13,357 nucleotides of DNA from Deltaproteobacteria bacterium (lineage in GTDB: Bacteria; UBA10199; SPLOWO2-01-44-7): assembly GCA_030688705.1 (NCBI GenBank), contig JAUYJH010000131.1:1-13357 (forward strand), written 5' to 3'. The position numbers were made by a program, and so were the translations under genes. The notes under the pieces were generated by a model that saw nothing but the letters and a program-made list of their open reading frames with translations, did not search any database and had not been told where the DNA came from. Positions 6,129 through 13,166 of this stretch are shown one piece after another (the stretch's first letter is position 1; each line of letters begins with the position of its first letter).

Positions 6129-7400
6129 CTAAACCAACTTCGGATCAATTTTGTAGCGGCGGAGCTTGGAGGCCAGTGAAGTGCGGGCAATTCCCAAATG
6201 CTTCGCGGCGTGCGCCTTAACCCCGCGTGTTTTGCGCAAAGCCTCGATAATGGAGATTCTTTCCTGCTCATCCAGTTCCAATTCACCAATCGCATGCACT
6301 TGTTGTGACAAAAAGGAAATATCCAAATCTTCCGACTCTATTGTTTCAGCGGCCGCCAGAAGAATCGCCCGCTGCAAAGCATTTTTTAATTCCCTCACAT
6401 TGCCGGGCCATTCATGATGCCTGATTTTTTGCATCGCCCCTTCCGAGACGGAAAATGTTTTCTGGGGCGGGGCAAAAAGTTTCAGAAAATGGGCTGTTAA
6501 CATTTCAATATCATGCCCCCTTGATTTTAACGGAGGAAGTTCAATCGGAAAAATATAGAGCCGAAAAAAAAGATCCTGCCGGAATTTGCCTTGAGCCACT
6601 TCCCGTTGCAAGTCTTTGTTCGTCGCGGCGACCAGGCGGACATCCACCTTGATATCTTGTTTGCCGCCGACACGGCGCAGAGTTTGCGTCTCCAAAACAC
6701 GCAGGAGCCTTGTTTGCAAATCGAGCGGCATTTCGCCGATCTCGTCCAAAAAAAGAGTTCCCGTGTGGGCTTCTTCAAAAACGCCGGTGTGCCTGTCGGA
6801 GGCCCCCGTGAAAGAACCTTTTTCATGGCCGAACAAAACACTCTCGATCAGATTTTCAGGAATGGCGCCGCAATTGACGGCCACGAACGGCTTTTCTTTT
6901 CTGGCGCCCAAGTCATGAAGGGAGCGGGCGGCCAATTCTTTGCCCGTTCCCGATTGGCCGACCAGAAAAACGGAAACATCGCCCGCGGCGGCTTTCCGGA
7001 TTTTTTCAAACACTTTTTGCATGACGGGCGATTTTCCGAGCATGTTGCTCAAACCCTCTTCTTTTTTTACCGATTTGCATTGAACGACCGTTTCTTCGGC
7101 AGTCTGCGTATTGGAAAGCGGCTCTATCAGCTTCAGCCGCCACGAACCGATTTGTATCCGATCGGCGGTTTTCAGGGTGGCCTGAAAAACACGGTGGTCG
7201 TTGACAAAAGTTCCGTTGCGGCTGGAATCTTTTAAAATGAAATGCCCGTTTTGTTTTTCAAGGGTGCAGTGGAGGCGGGAAATTTCGGGGTCCAAAAGCT
7301 GGATGTCGGATGCCGGGTCGCGCCCGATGGTGAGTGTTGCGTTATCGATGGCCCTTTTCAAAACCGCCTGCCCATTCTTCTCAAAAATGATTTCAGTCAT
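6129..7400 (-). CDS. FHA-domain sigma-54-dependent transcriptional activator
   Basis: This is a cytoplasmic regulator of 423 residues. An N-terminal FHA domain (about 22-90) has the phosphothreonine-binding motifs GRDPASD (26-32), SRLH (41-44) and RNG (61-63). An AAA+ domain (about 120-345) has Walker A GQSGTGKE (148-155), GSFTGA (195-200), Walker B GTLFLDEIGEM (214-224) and Arg-finger region FRQDLFFRL (273-281). A Fis-type helix-turn-helix lies at about 391-416. The GSFTGA loop replaces the common GAFTGA at the second position; that loop contacts sigma-54, and Ser there occurs in some working activators. There is no receiver domain, so the input is most likely a phosphorylated partner protein made by a Ser/Thr kinase, a set-up common in Myxococcota. 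No kinase gene or clear -24/-12 promoter is in view, so the target genes are unknown. Confidence 0.95.
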   Translation of the reverse strand: MTEIIFEKNGQAVLKRAIDNATLTIGRDPASDIQLLDPEISRLHCTLEKQNGHFILKDSSRNGTFVNDHRVFQATLKTADRIQIGSWRLKLIEPLSNTQTAEETVVQCKSVKKEEGLSNMLGKSPVMQKVFEKIRKAAAGDVSVFLVGQSGTGKELAARSLHDLGARKEKPFVAVNCGAIPENLIESVLFGHEKGSFTGASDRHTGVFEEAHTGTLFLDEIGEMPLDLQTRLLRVLETQTLRRVGGKQDIKVDVRLVAATNKDLQREVAQGKFRQDLFFRLYIFPIELPPLKSRGHDIEMLTAHFLKLFAPPQKTFSVSEGAMQKIRHHEWPGNVRELKNALQRAILLAAAETIESEDLDISFLSQQVHAIGELELDEQERISIIEALRKTRGVKAHAAKHLGIARTSLASKLRRYKIDPKLV

Positions 7401-7610
7401 GGTGTGACACTAAAAGAGAATGCATTAAATTCAACAATAAATTCATAAAGTTGTGATCTTTTTTCTTGCCTTGATTTTGGTACAGGGTGTAGCATTTCCG
7501 GACAACCGAGCGGAGCGTTGAGTTCGTCTTATACGTACTTCTTCCATTTCCACCACAAGTAGAGTTTTGAGACGGCAACGGCTTTGCATTGCTTTTTGGA
7601 GGGAGGGGAT

Positions 7611-8177
7611 ATGAAACTGAAAGAAGGGGTTATTATGCTTATGCTGTGTGGGGGGTGCATCCTTTTCGTCGCTCCGGCGACCGATTTGGAACCGAAAGAG
7701 ATCTCCCCCAACGTTATTGCCAATCCGGTTCCCATCGGCTGGCCGGTAAAAGGGAGAATTTCTTCCGATTACGGCATGCGCCGTCACCCGATCTGGCGCC
7801 GCAAGATTTTTCATGACGGGCTCGACATCAAAGCCCCCTATGCCTCTGTCGTGCGGGTAACCGCGGCGGGCAAAATTGAAAAAGCGGGTTTCAGAGGAGG
7901 TTACGGGCGTTGTGTCATTGTGGATCACGGTTTTGGCTGGAAAAGCGTCTATGCCCATTTGAAGAGTGTCGCGGTAAAAGCGGGTGAACGGGTCTTGAAG
8001 GGACAGAAAATAGGGATGGTCGGCTCCAGTGGGCGCGCAACCGGCCCGCACCTGCATTATGAGGTACTCTACAAAAGCATCGCCTTTAACCCGGAGCTGT
8101 TTACAGCCGGATTTGATCGACAAGTGATTTCACTGCTTGAAGACTTTTCTCAAAAAGGGTCTTTTCGTCCGCGTTGA
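7611..8177 (+). CDS. Exported M23-family (LytM) metallopeptidase
   Basis: This is a probable peptidoglycan endopeptidase acting in the periplasm. I chose the ATG at 7611 because GGAGGGAGGGG lies just before it (7599-7609); the frame is open back to TTG 7584 but that start would be inside the ribosome site. The protein has 188 residues. An N-terminal hydrophobic stretch (about 6-22) suggests a signal peptide or anchor. The Cys at 13 and 16 do not make a standard lipobox, though a lipoprotein cannot be excluded. The M23 domain starts at about 43 (GWPVKGRISSDYGMR). Zinc and catalytic residues are present: FHDGLD (His68, Asp72) and GPHLHYEV (His147, His149). The enzyme should therefore be active rather than a regulator of the EnvC/NlpD type that has lost its zinc site. 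There is no coiled coil. The 3' end overlaps mdh tail to tail. Confidence 0.92.
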   Translation: MKLKEGVIMLMLCGGCILFVAPATDLEPKEISPNVIANPVPIGWPVKGRISSDYGMRRHPIWRRKIFHDGLDIKAPYASVVRVTAAGKIEKAGFRGGYGRCVIVDHGFGWKSVYAHLKSVAVKAGERVLKGQKIGMVGSSGRATGPHLHYEVLYKSIAFNPELFTAGFDRQVISLLEDFSQKGSFRPR

Positions 8178-9027
8178 GTTTGAGTTCGAGGATTTTTTCA
8201 ATTCCTTTGGCGCCGATCACGGCGGGGACGCCGAGGTAGTATCCTTTCGTTTCGTATTCGCCGTTAAGATAGCAAGCCGCCGGGAGGACTCTCTTCTGAT
8301 CTTTTAAATACGACTCGGCCATGGCGATGGCGGAGAGGGCCGGTGAAACAAAAGCCGAGCCGGTCTTTAAAAGTTCAACCACTTCTCCTCCCGCTTTTTG
8401 CGTTCTCTCGGAAATTTTTTGAATCTTCTCCGCGGGCAAAAGATCGGTGACCGGTATGCCGCCGACCGTGCAATAACGGGGGAGCGGTACCATCGTGTCG
8501 CCGTGCCCCCCCAGCACCACCGCATGGACATCTTTTACGCTGACGCCGAGTTCCATCGCCACAAAAGCGCGGAAACGGGCCGAATCCAAAACGCCGGCCA
8601 TGCCGCAGACTTTATTCGTCGGAAAGCCGGAAACTTTTTGAAAAGTATAGACCATCGCATCAAGCGGATTGGAGATCACAATCACAAAAGCATTGGGGGC
8701 ATGTTGTTTTACATTGTTTGCCACTGTCTTCATAATTTCGAGATTTTTGTTGAGCAGATCGTCGCGCGACATTCCCGGCTTGCGGGCAAGCCCCGCCGTG
8801 ATGATCACGACATCGGCGCCGTCGATATCGGCATAATTGTTGGTCCCTTTAAGACGGCTGTCGCTGTTGACAACGGGGAGCCCCTCCAGAATGTCGAGCA
8901 TTTTTCCCTGCGGCAGGCCTTCCACCACGTCAAACAAAACAACATCGCCCAACTCTCTCGCGGCCAGATTTTCCGCTAACACACCGCCGATGTTCCCGCC
9001 GCCAATCAGTGCAATTTTTTTACGCAT
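8101..9027 (-). CDS. mdh: Malate dehydrogenase (LDH-like type)
   Basis: It interconverts malate and oxaloacetate with NAD+ in the citric acid cycle. The protein has 308 residues, the usual length. The Rossmann start is IALIGGGNIGG (an unusual GGGNIGG in place of GAGNVG), with an acidic end of strand 2 (VLFDVVEG) that favours NAD over NADP. ARKPGMSRDDLL carries the substrate Arg (82 and 88) that marks malate rather than lactate dehydrogenases. ISNPLDAM follows, then LDSARFR (Asp148, Arg151) and the catalytic His175 in GGHGDTMVP. A good ribosome site (GGAGG) lies 4 bases before the ATG. The last 77 bases overlap the end of the M23 gene on the other strand. It is the last gene of a minus-strand run, with a repeat between it and the patatin gene. 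Confidence 0.96.
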   Translation of the reverse strand: MRKKIALIGGGNIGGVLAENLAARELGDVVLFDVVEGLPQGKMLDILEGLPVVNSDSRLKGTNNYADIDGADVVIITAGLARKPGMSRDDLLNKNLEIMKTVANNVKQHAPNAFVIVISNPLDAMVYTFQKVSGFPTNKVCGMAGVLDSARFRAFVAMELGVSVKDVHAVVLGGHGDTMVPLPRYCTVGGIPVTDLLPAEKIQKISERTQKAGGEVVELLKTGSAFVSPALSAIAMAESYLKDQKRVLPAACYLNGEYETKGYYLGVPAVIGAKGIEKILELKLNADEKTLFEKSLQAVKSLVDQIRL

Positions 9028-9038
9028 ACATCCTCCGT

Positions 9039-9117
9039 TGTCATTGCGACCCCGTCGAAAGGCGGGGGAAGCAATCTCTCGGTGGATTGCTTCGTCGCTT
9101 AAGCTCTCGCAATGACA
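9039..9117. repeat. Complete TGTCATTGCGA palindromic repeat
   Basis: TGTCATTGCGACCCCG and GAAGCAATCTCTCG form the left half; GGATTGCTTCG and CTCGCAATGACA form the right half. It fills most of the gap between patatin and mdh, and its near edge is 12 bases before the mdh ATG, with the mdh ribosome site squeezed between. Confidence 0.85.
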
Positions 9118-9128
9118 TTGGGATTGGA

Positions 9129-10376
9129 CTATGTCAAGAACTTCCCCAACTCGGATTCATGCGCTCTGGCATCCCGGATGCCGGTTTCAATGAGGGCGCC
9201 GATGTATTCTTTGTCGAACATGAGATAACTCAACAAATCGAGATCTGCATTGGGATCTATCTCCATGAATTTCAGAAAAAAACGTTCCACCGAAGAAAGT
9301 TTATTTTTGCTACGGCTTATTTTCAGCAAACGCTCGGTGGCGATGGAGCCGAAATCCTCGCTTGGAAAAAGGGGATACGATTCGATTTTTTTCAAACCCC
9401 GGTTGGCGATGTCGCCTTCTATCCCTTCCGCTCTAAGCATCTCATTAAGTTTTTTCAGATAATCCGGGCCGTAAACTTTCTGGCTCCATTCAATAATCCG
9501 GTTGATGCGGGTCATTTGCTCCAGATCGTAGTCGATGTGATCCAAAAAGAGTGCGTTTAATAGTTTGCCGGCCAAATGGGTGAAACTGGGATAGGCATTG
9601 GGATCGCGGAATGCATATTTTCCGGTTGTCTCCTTGGAAGGTTTGAAAGTCAGCCCCACGATAAAAACCTTGTCGGCCCCCAGCTGCACGGCGGGGCTCA
9701 TCGGCGTATTTTGGCGGATACTGCCGTCCACATAAAAATAGGCGCCGATGCGCACCGGAGGAAAAATCAGCGGAACCGCGGCCGAGGCCATTGGGTGGGT
9801 CCAGTCGAGCGGTTCCATGTGAATGCGATAGGCGCCGGTGTAGGGACAGTTTTCTTTTTTGTTGATAAAAAGTTCCATCTTGCCGCTGCCGGCGTTGGTG
9901 GTGGTGATGGAAACGGCATCCACGGGGCCCTCCTGCACATTCCGGCGGATATTTTCAAACGGGATGTTCTTCTTCAAAAAGGGGATGAATGGGCTGGTGT
10001 CCAGAAGGCCCTGAAACGGTTTGACATCTTCCCCCCATTTTTTGATGACCGGAACGAAACTGAAAAGATGCGACACGCCGAAGCCGGCGGCCCGGGCCAA
10101 AACTTTTGTGACAGCCCCGAAATCGCCGCGATAAATATCGCTGGAGCGCAATTTTTCCCAGACTTGGCGGATTTTTTTCCCCTGCGTTTTCGGGGCATCG
10201 GCGGTGGCCGCCAAAAAACAGGTGTTGATGGCGCCGGCCGACGTGCCCGAGTGGATGGCAAAACCGTGCCGGTCCGGCATGATTTTTTCGCGCAAATAAG
10301 AGATGACGCCTGCTTCGTAGGCCCCCCTTGCCCCGCCGCCCGACAGGACGAGGGCTATTTTAGGTTGAGCAACCAT
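9129..10376 (-). CDS. Patatin-like phospholipase family protein
   Basis: This is a Ser-Asp lipid hydrolase of the patatin/RssA/NTE group, 415 residues long. The oxyanion-hole loop GGGARGAYEAG is at 13-23, the nucleophile Ser46 in GTSAG (44-48), and the dyad Asp217 in YVDGSIRQNTP, where the family usually has DGG or DGA. The catalytic domain covers about 6-240. The remaining 175 residues are mainly helical and charged, longer than in RssA-type proteins, and I cannot assign them. There is no signal peptide and no clear membrane span, so it is cytoplasmic or peripheral. The gene follows the ABC permease by 160 bases of AT-rich repeat on the same strand. Co-transcription is possible, but a functional link to the exporter is only a guess. 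There is no clear ribosome site (the upstream bases are A-rich). Confidence 0.93.
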   Translation of the reverse strand: MVAQPKIALVLSGGGARGAYEAGVISYLREKIMPDRHGFAIHSGTSAGAINTCFLAATADAPKTQGKKIRQVWEKLRSSDIYRGDFGAVTKVLARAAGFGVSHLFSFVPVIKKWGEDVKPFQGLLDTSPFIPFLKKNIPFENIRRNVQEGPVDAVSITTTNAGSGKMELFINKKENCPYTGAYRIHMEPLDWTHPMASAAVPLIFPPVRIGAYFYVDGSIRQNTPMSPAVQLGADKVFIVGLTFKPSKETTGKYAFRDPNAYPSFTHLAGKLLNALFLDHIDYDLEQMTRINRIIEWSQKVYGPDYLKKLNEMLRAEGIEGDIANRGLKKIESYPLFPSEDFGSIATERLLKISRSKNKLSSVERFFLKFMEIDPNADLDLLSYLMFDKEYIGALIETGIRDARAHESELGKFLT

Positions 10377-10384
10377 TTTTTGTT

Positions 10385-10510
10385 ATAAATTCTAAATCCT
10401 AATATCTAAATCCTAAACAAATACCAAATTCTAAATTTTAAATTCCAAACAGTTTGAGATTTCGAATTTTGAGCATTGTAATTTGTTTAGAATTTAGGAT
10501 TTAGTGCTTA
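10385..10510. repeat. AT-rich inverted repeat, copy A
   Basis: The left arm contains AAATCCTAAACAAAT and the right arm ATTTGTTTAGAATTTAGGAT, which are inverse to each other apart from a short insertion. The middle contains TTCCAAACAGTTTGAGATTT. It is nearly identical along its length to copy B at 11311-11434. It ends 8 bases upstream of the patatin start codon, and the bases from 10511 to 10535 continue in the same AT-rich style. Confidence 0.85.
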
Positions 10511-10535
10511 GAGTTTTCATTTTAGAATTTGCATT

Positions 10536-11312
10536 TTATCGTGCCGGTTGATGGATTCTTTTGCGGAATTGTTTCAGCGAAAGCCAGTGAAACAAAACCG
10601 CGACCGCCGTAATATATGCCAAATCCCAAATCATGACAGAAGAAAAACGGCCCATGGCAAAATCGCGCATGAGACGGACACAATGGAAAAGGGGATTCAC
10701 TTCCGCAACCCAGGCCCAGGAACCCAGCCGCTCTTGTATCGGAAAAAAAGTGTCGCTGAAAATCATGAGCGGGGTCAGAAAAAGGGTGAAATAGACGCTG
10801 AACAGATCGATCGCCGGAATCGAAAACGAAAAGGCCATGCCGATGGCCGCGAAAAGATAGCCGGTCAGGATCAACACCGGAATAATCATGAAGGCCCAAA
10901 AAGAGGGGACGAGCCCGAAGAGGGTTGTGATGACAAGAAAAGCGCCGCCGTAGATGACCGAACGGGTGATGGCCCAGAGAATTTCCCCCAAAACAATTTC
11001 TTTATCGTTCACGGGAGTCGCCAAAATGCCGTCATAGACCCGGTTGTAATTCATCCGGACGTAGACATTGTAGGTTGATTCAAAACTGGCGCCGTTCATC
11101 GCGGCGATGGCGATGAGCCCCGGGGCCAGAAAAACAGGGTAGGGGAGCCCCCCCATCTGCTGGATGTAGTAGCCAACCCCCAACCCCAGGCCGATCAGAA
11201 AAAAGACCGGCTCGAAGAAATTGGGGAGGAGATTGAGCATCCACGTTTTGGAATACATCAGGGCGTTGCGCCGCCAAATACTTTTGACCCCCGGCCACCA
11301 GATAAATTTCAT
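10536..11312 (-). CDS. ABC-2 type transporter permease (NodJ-like)
   Basis: This is the inner-membrane half of an ABC exporter, 258 residues. Six hydrophobic segments can be seen, at about 30-50, 58-75, 108-132, 138-163, 165-188 and 225-245, with the ABC-2 signature region PLMIFSDTFFPI near 181-192 and the EVNPLFHCVRLMRD segment after it. This is the form of NodJ and related ABC-2 permeases. The partner ATPase is encoded upstream on the same strand, 131 bases away across repeat copy B. The repeat abuts the ATG itself and supplies the only ribosome-site-like bases (AGGA, 10 bases before the ATG). The substrate is unknown; relatives export polysaccharides, lipo-oligosaccharides or drugs. Confidence 0.93.
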   Translation of the reverse strand: MKFIWWPGVKSIWRRNALMYSKTWMLNLLPNFFEPVFFLIGLGLGVGYYIQQMGGLPYPVFLAPGLIAIAAMNGASFESTYNVYVRMNYNRVYDGILATPVNDKEIVLGEILWAITRSVIYGGAFLVITTLFGLVPSFWAFMIIPVLILTGYLFAAIGMAFSFSIPAIDLFSVYFTLFLTPLMIFSDTFFPIQERLGSWAWVAEVNPLFHCVRLMRDFAMGRFSSVMIWDLAYITAVAVLFHWLSLKQFRKRIHQPAR

Positions 11313-11434
11313 AAATTCTAAATCCTAATATCTAAATCCTAAACAAATACCAAATCCTAAATTTTAAATTCCAAACAGTTTGAGATTTGGAATTTGGGGG
11401 TTGTAATTTGTTTAGAATTTAGGATTTAGTGTTT
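11311..11434. repeat. AT-rich inverted repeat, copy B
   Basis: It matches copy A (10385-10510) almost base for base from ATAAATTCTAAATCC to GGATTTAGTG. Differences sit mainly in the loop region (GGGGG where copy A has TGAGCA) and at single sites. Its left edge shares two bases with the permease start codon, and its right edge is about 10 bases from the ATPase stop. Confidence 0.88.
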
Positions 11435-11443
11435 GGGATTTAA

Positions 11444-12181
11444 CTATTCTCTTAGGTCTCTCCCCGTCAGTTCCAGAAAAACTTCTTCCAAATTTTTACA
11501 GCCGTATTTTTCGACCAAACCTTTCGGTGTTCCTTCCGCGATGATTTTCCCATGGTCGATCACCACAAGCCGGTCGCACAAAAATTCGGCCTCATGCATG
11601 TAATGCGTGGTCAAAAGAATAGAGGTCCCCTTTTTCTTGATTTCCCCCAGTTTGGCCCAGAGCAGGTGCCGTGCCTGCGGGTCCAAACCGGTGGTCGGTT
11701 CATCCAGCAGCAAAAGTTCCGGTTCATTCAGAAGGCCCTTGGCAATGCTCAAACGCCGCTTCATGCCGCCGGAATAATGAAAGACCGGTTCATCAGCCCT
11801 GTCCAAAAGTGCGAGCATCTCCAAAAGATATTTACCCCTCTCGTGAATATATTTTTTGTCGAAACCGTAATAGCGCCCCTGCATCAGCATATTGTCCCAA
11901 GCCGAGACAGTCTCTTCCAGAATGTCTTTTTGCATGACCACCCCGAGCCGCCTTTTGATTTCGCGCAAGCGCTCTTGTACCGGAAGATCAAAAATATGCA
12001 ATTCTCCGCCCGATGGCGGCAAAACACCGTAGATCATTTTAATAGTGGTGGTCTTGCCGGCCCCGTTGGGCCCCAAAAAGCCGAAGCACTCCCCCTTGGC
12101 CACTGAAAAACCGATCCCATCCACCGCTTTGAGGCTGTTGAAATGGCGGCTTAAATTTTTGGCTGTGAGAATAGGGTGCAT
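11444..12181 (-). CDS. ABC transporter ATP-binding protein (NodI-like)
   Basis: This is the energising subunit of the exporter, 245 residues. Walker A GPNGAGKTT is at 37-45, the Q-loop Gln at 84 (VVMQKD), the signature YSGGMKRRL at 136-144, Walker B LLLLDEP at 156-162, the D-loop TGLD after it, and the H-loop His193 (TTHYMHEAE). The MKRRL wording and the length fit the NodI/DrrA/CcmA-like class that pairs with ABC-2 permeases. A ribosome site (AGGA) lies 7 bases before the ATG. It is the first gene of the minus-strand run and is divergent from trxB, with 55 bases in between that must hold promoters for both. Confidence 0.95.
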   Translation of the reverse strand: MHPILTAKNLSRHFNSLKAVDGIGFSVAKGECFGFLGPNGAGKTTTIKMIYGVLPPSGGELHIFDLPVQERLREIKRRLGVVMQKDILEETVSAWDNMLMQGRYYGFDKKYIHERGKYLLEMLALLDRADEPVFHYSGGMKRRLSIAKGLLNEPELLLLDEPTTGLDPQARHLLWAKLGEIKKKGTSILLTTHYMHEAEFLCDRLVVIDHGKIIAEGTPKGLVEKYGCKNLEEVFLELTGRDLRE

Positions 12182-12236
12182 AGGGTGATCCTATTCTTGA
12201 CATAAAAATATTGTGATGTTCAAGTGCACAGATTCT

Positions 12237-13166
12237 ATGGCACGCAAAGTGATCATCATCGGTTCGGGTTGTGCGGGGTGCACGGCGGCGCTTTATGCCG
12301 CGCGCGCCAATCTCAACCCCTTGATGATCGAGGGGACGCAGCCAGGGGGCCAGCTCACCATTACTTCCGATGTTGAAAATTATCCCGGTTTTCCGAAAGG
12401 AATTTTGGGCCCGGAGCTGATGAATTTGATGAAAGAACAGTGTGTCCGTTTCGGCACCGATGTCATTTCGGAAGATGTCACGAAAGTCGATTTTTCCAAA
12501 CGTCCGTTTAAAGTCTGGGTCGGCGAAAAACTCTACGAAGGGGAAACGGTGATTGTTTCCACGGGGGCGTCGGCCATGTGGCTGGGGCTGCCATCTGAAA
12601 AGAAATTGTGGGGCAAAGGGGTGAGTGCGTGCGCCACGTGTGATGCCTTTTTTTTCAAGAATCAGCATGTGGTGGTGGTGGGGGGCGGCGATACCGCCAT
12701 GGAAGAGGCTACTTTTTTGTCCAAATTCGCCGCCAAAATAACAGTCGTTCATCGCCGCCATGAACTGCGTGCCTCTAAAATCATGCAAAAGAGGGCATTG
12801 GATGATCCCAAAATTTCCTTTATTTGGGACTCGGCGGTGGAAGAGGTTTATGATATCTCCAAAGACAAAGTCACCGGCGTAAAACTAAAAAATTTAAAGA
12901 CGCAAGCAGTTCAAGATTTTTCTTGCGACGGCCTTTTCATCGCTATCGGCCACAAACCGAACACCGAGCTTTTCAAGGGCCAGCTGGAGCTGGATGTCAA
13001 AGGCTACATCGTCACCAAAAAACAGCCCTCCATGGCGACCGACATTCCCGGAGTCTTTGCCTGCGGCGATGTGCAAGATTCCATTTATCGTCAGGCGGTG
13101 ACGGCCGCCGGCACCGGCTGTGTGGCCGCCATCGATGCCGAAAGATTTTTGGCACACAATGAGTGA
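12237..13166 (+). CDS. trxB: Thioredoxin-disulfide reductase
   Basis: This cytoplasmic flavoenzyme passes electrons from NADPH to thioredoxin. The protein has 309 residues from the ATG at 12237, which puts MARKVIIIGSG at the usual N-terminus; the frame opens at GTG 12213/ATG 12216, but those eight extra residues are not family-like. FAD binding is shown by GSGCAG (9-14; the family usually has GSGPAG) and FACGDVQD near the end. The redox pair is Cys132 and Cys135 in ACATCDAFFF (usual form CATCDGFFF). NADPH binding is shown by GGGDTA (149-154) and HRRHELRAS (172-180). Both redox Cys are present, so it should be active. No clear Shine-Dalgarno is visible. The stop overlaps the start of the next ORF by 8 bases. 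Confidence 0.95.
   Translation: MARKVIIIGSGCAGCTAALYAARANLNPLMIEGTQPGGQLTITSDVENYPGFPKGILGPELMNLMKEQCVRFGTDVISEDVTKVDFSKRPFKVWVGEKLYEGETVIVSTGASAMWLGLPSEKKLWGKGVSACATCDAFFFKNQHVVVVGGGDTAMEEATFLSKFAAKITVVHRRHELRASKIMQKRALDDPKISFIWDSAVEEVYDISKDKVTGVKLKNLKTQAVQDFSCDGLFIAIGHKPNTELFKGQLELDVKGYIVTKKQPSMATDIPGVFACGDVQDSIYRQAVTAAGTGCVAAIDAERFLAHNE

Noticed and set aside
9576..10388. Plus-strand ORF (270 codons) opposite the patatin gene
   Set aside because: It is the shadow of a gene with clear catalytic motifs on the minus strand; its sequence looks low-complexity and unlike a protein.
10385..11434. Two similar repeats separated by unique DNA as a possible CRISPR or composite transposon
   Set aside because: Only two copies, 125 bases long and flanking an ordinary ABC permease gene; no cas genes and no transposase.
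12197..12202. TTGACA as a -35 box for trxB
   Set aside because: No acceptable -10 box lies 16-18 bases downstream, so the match is probably chance in AT-rich DNA.
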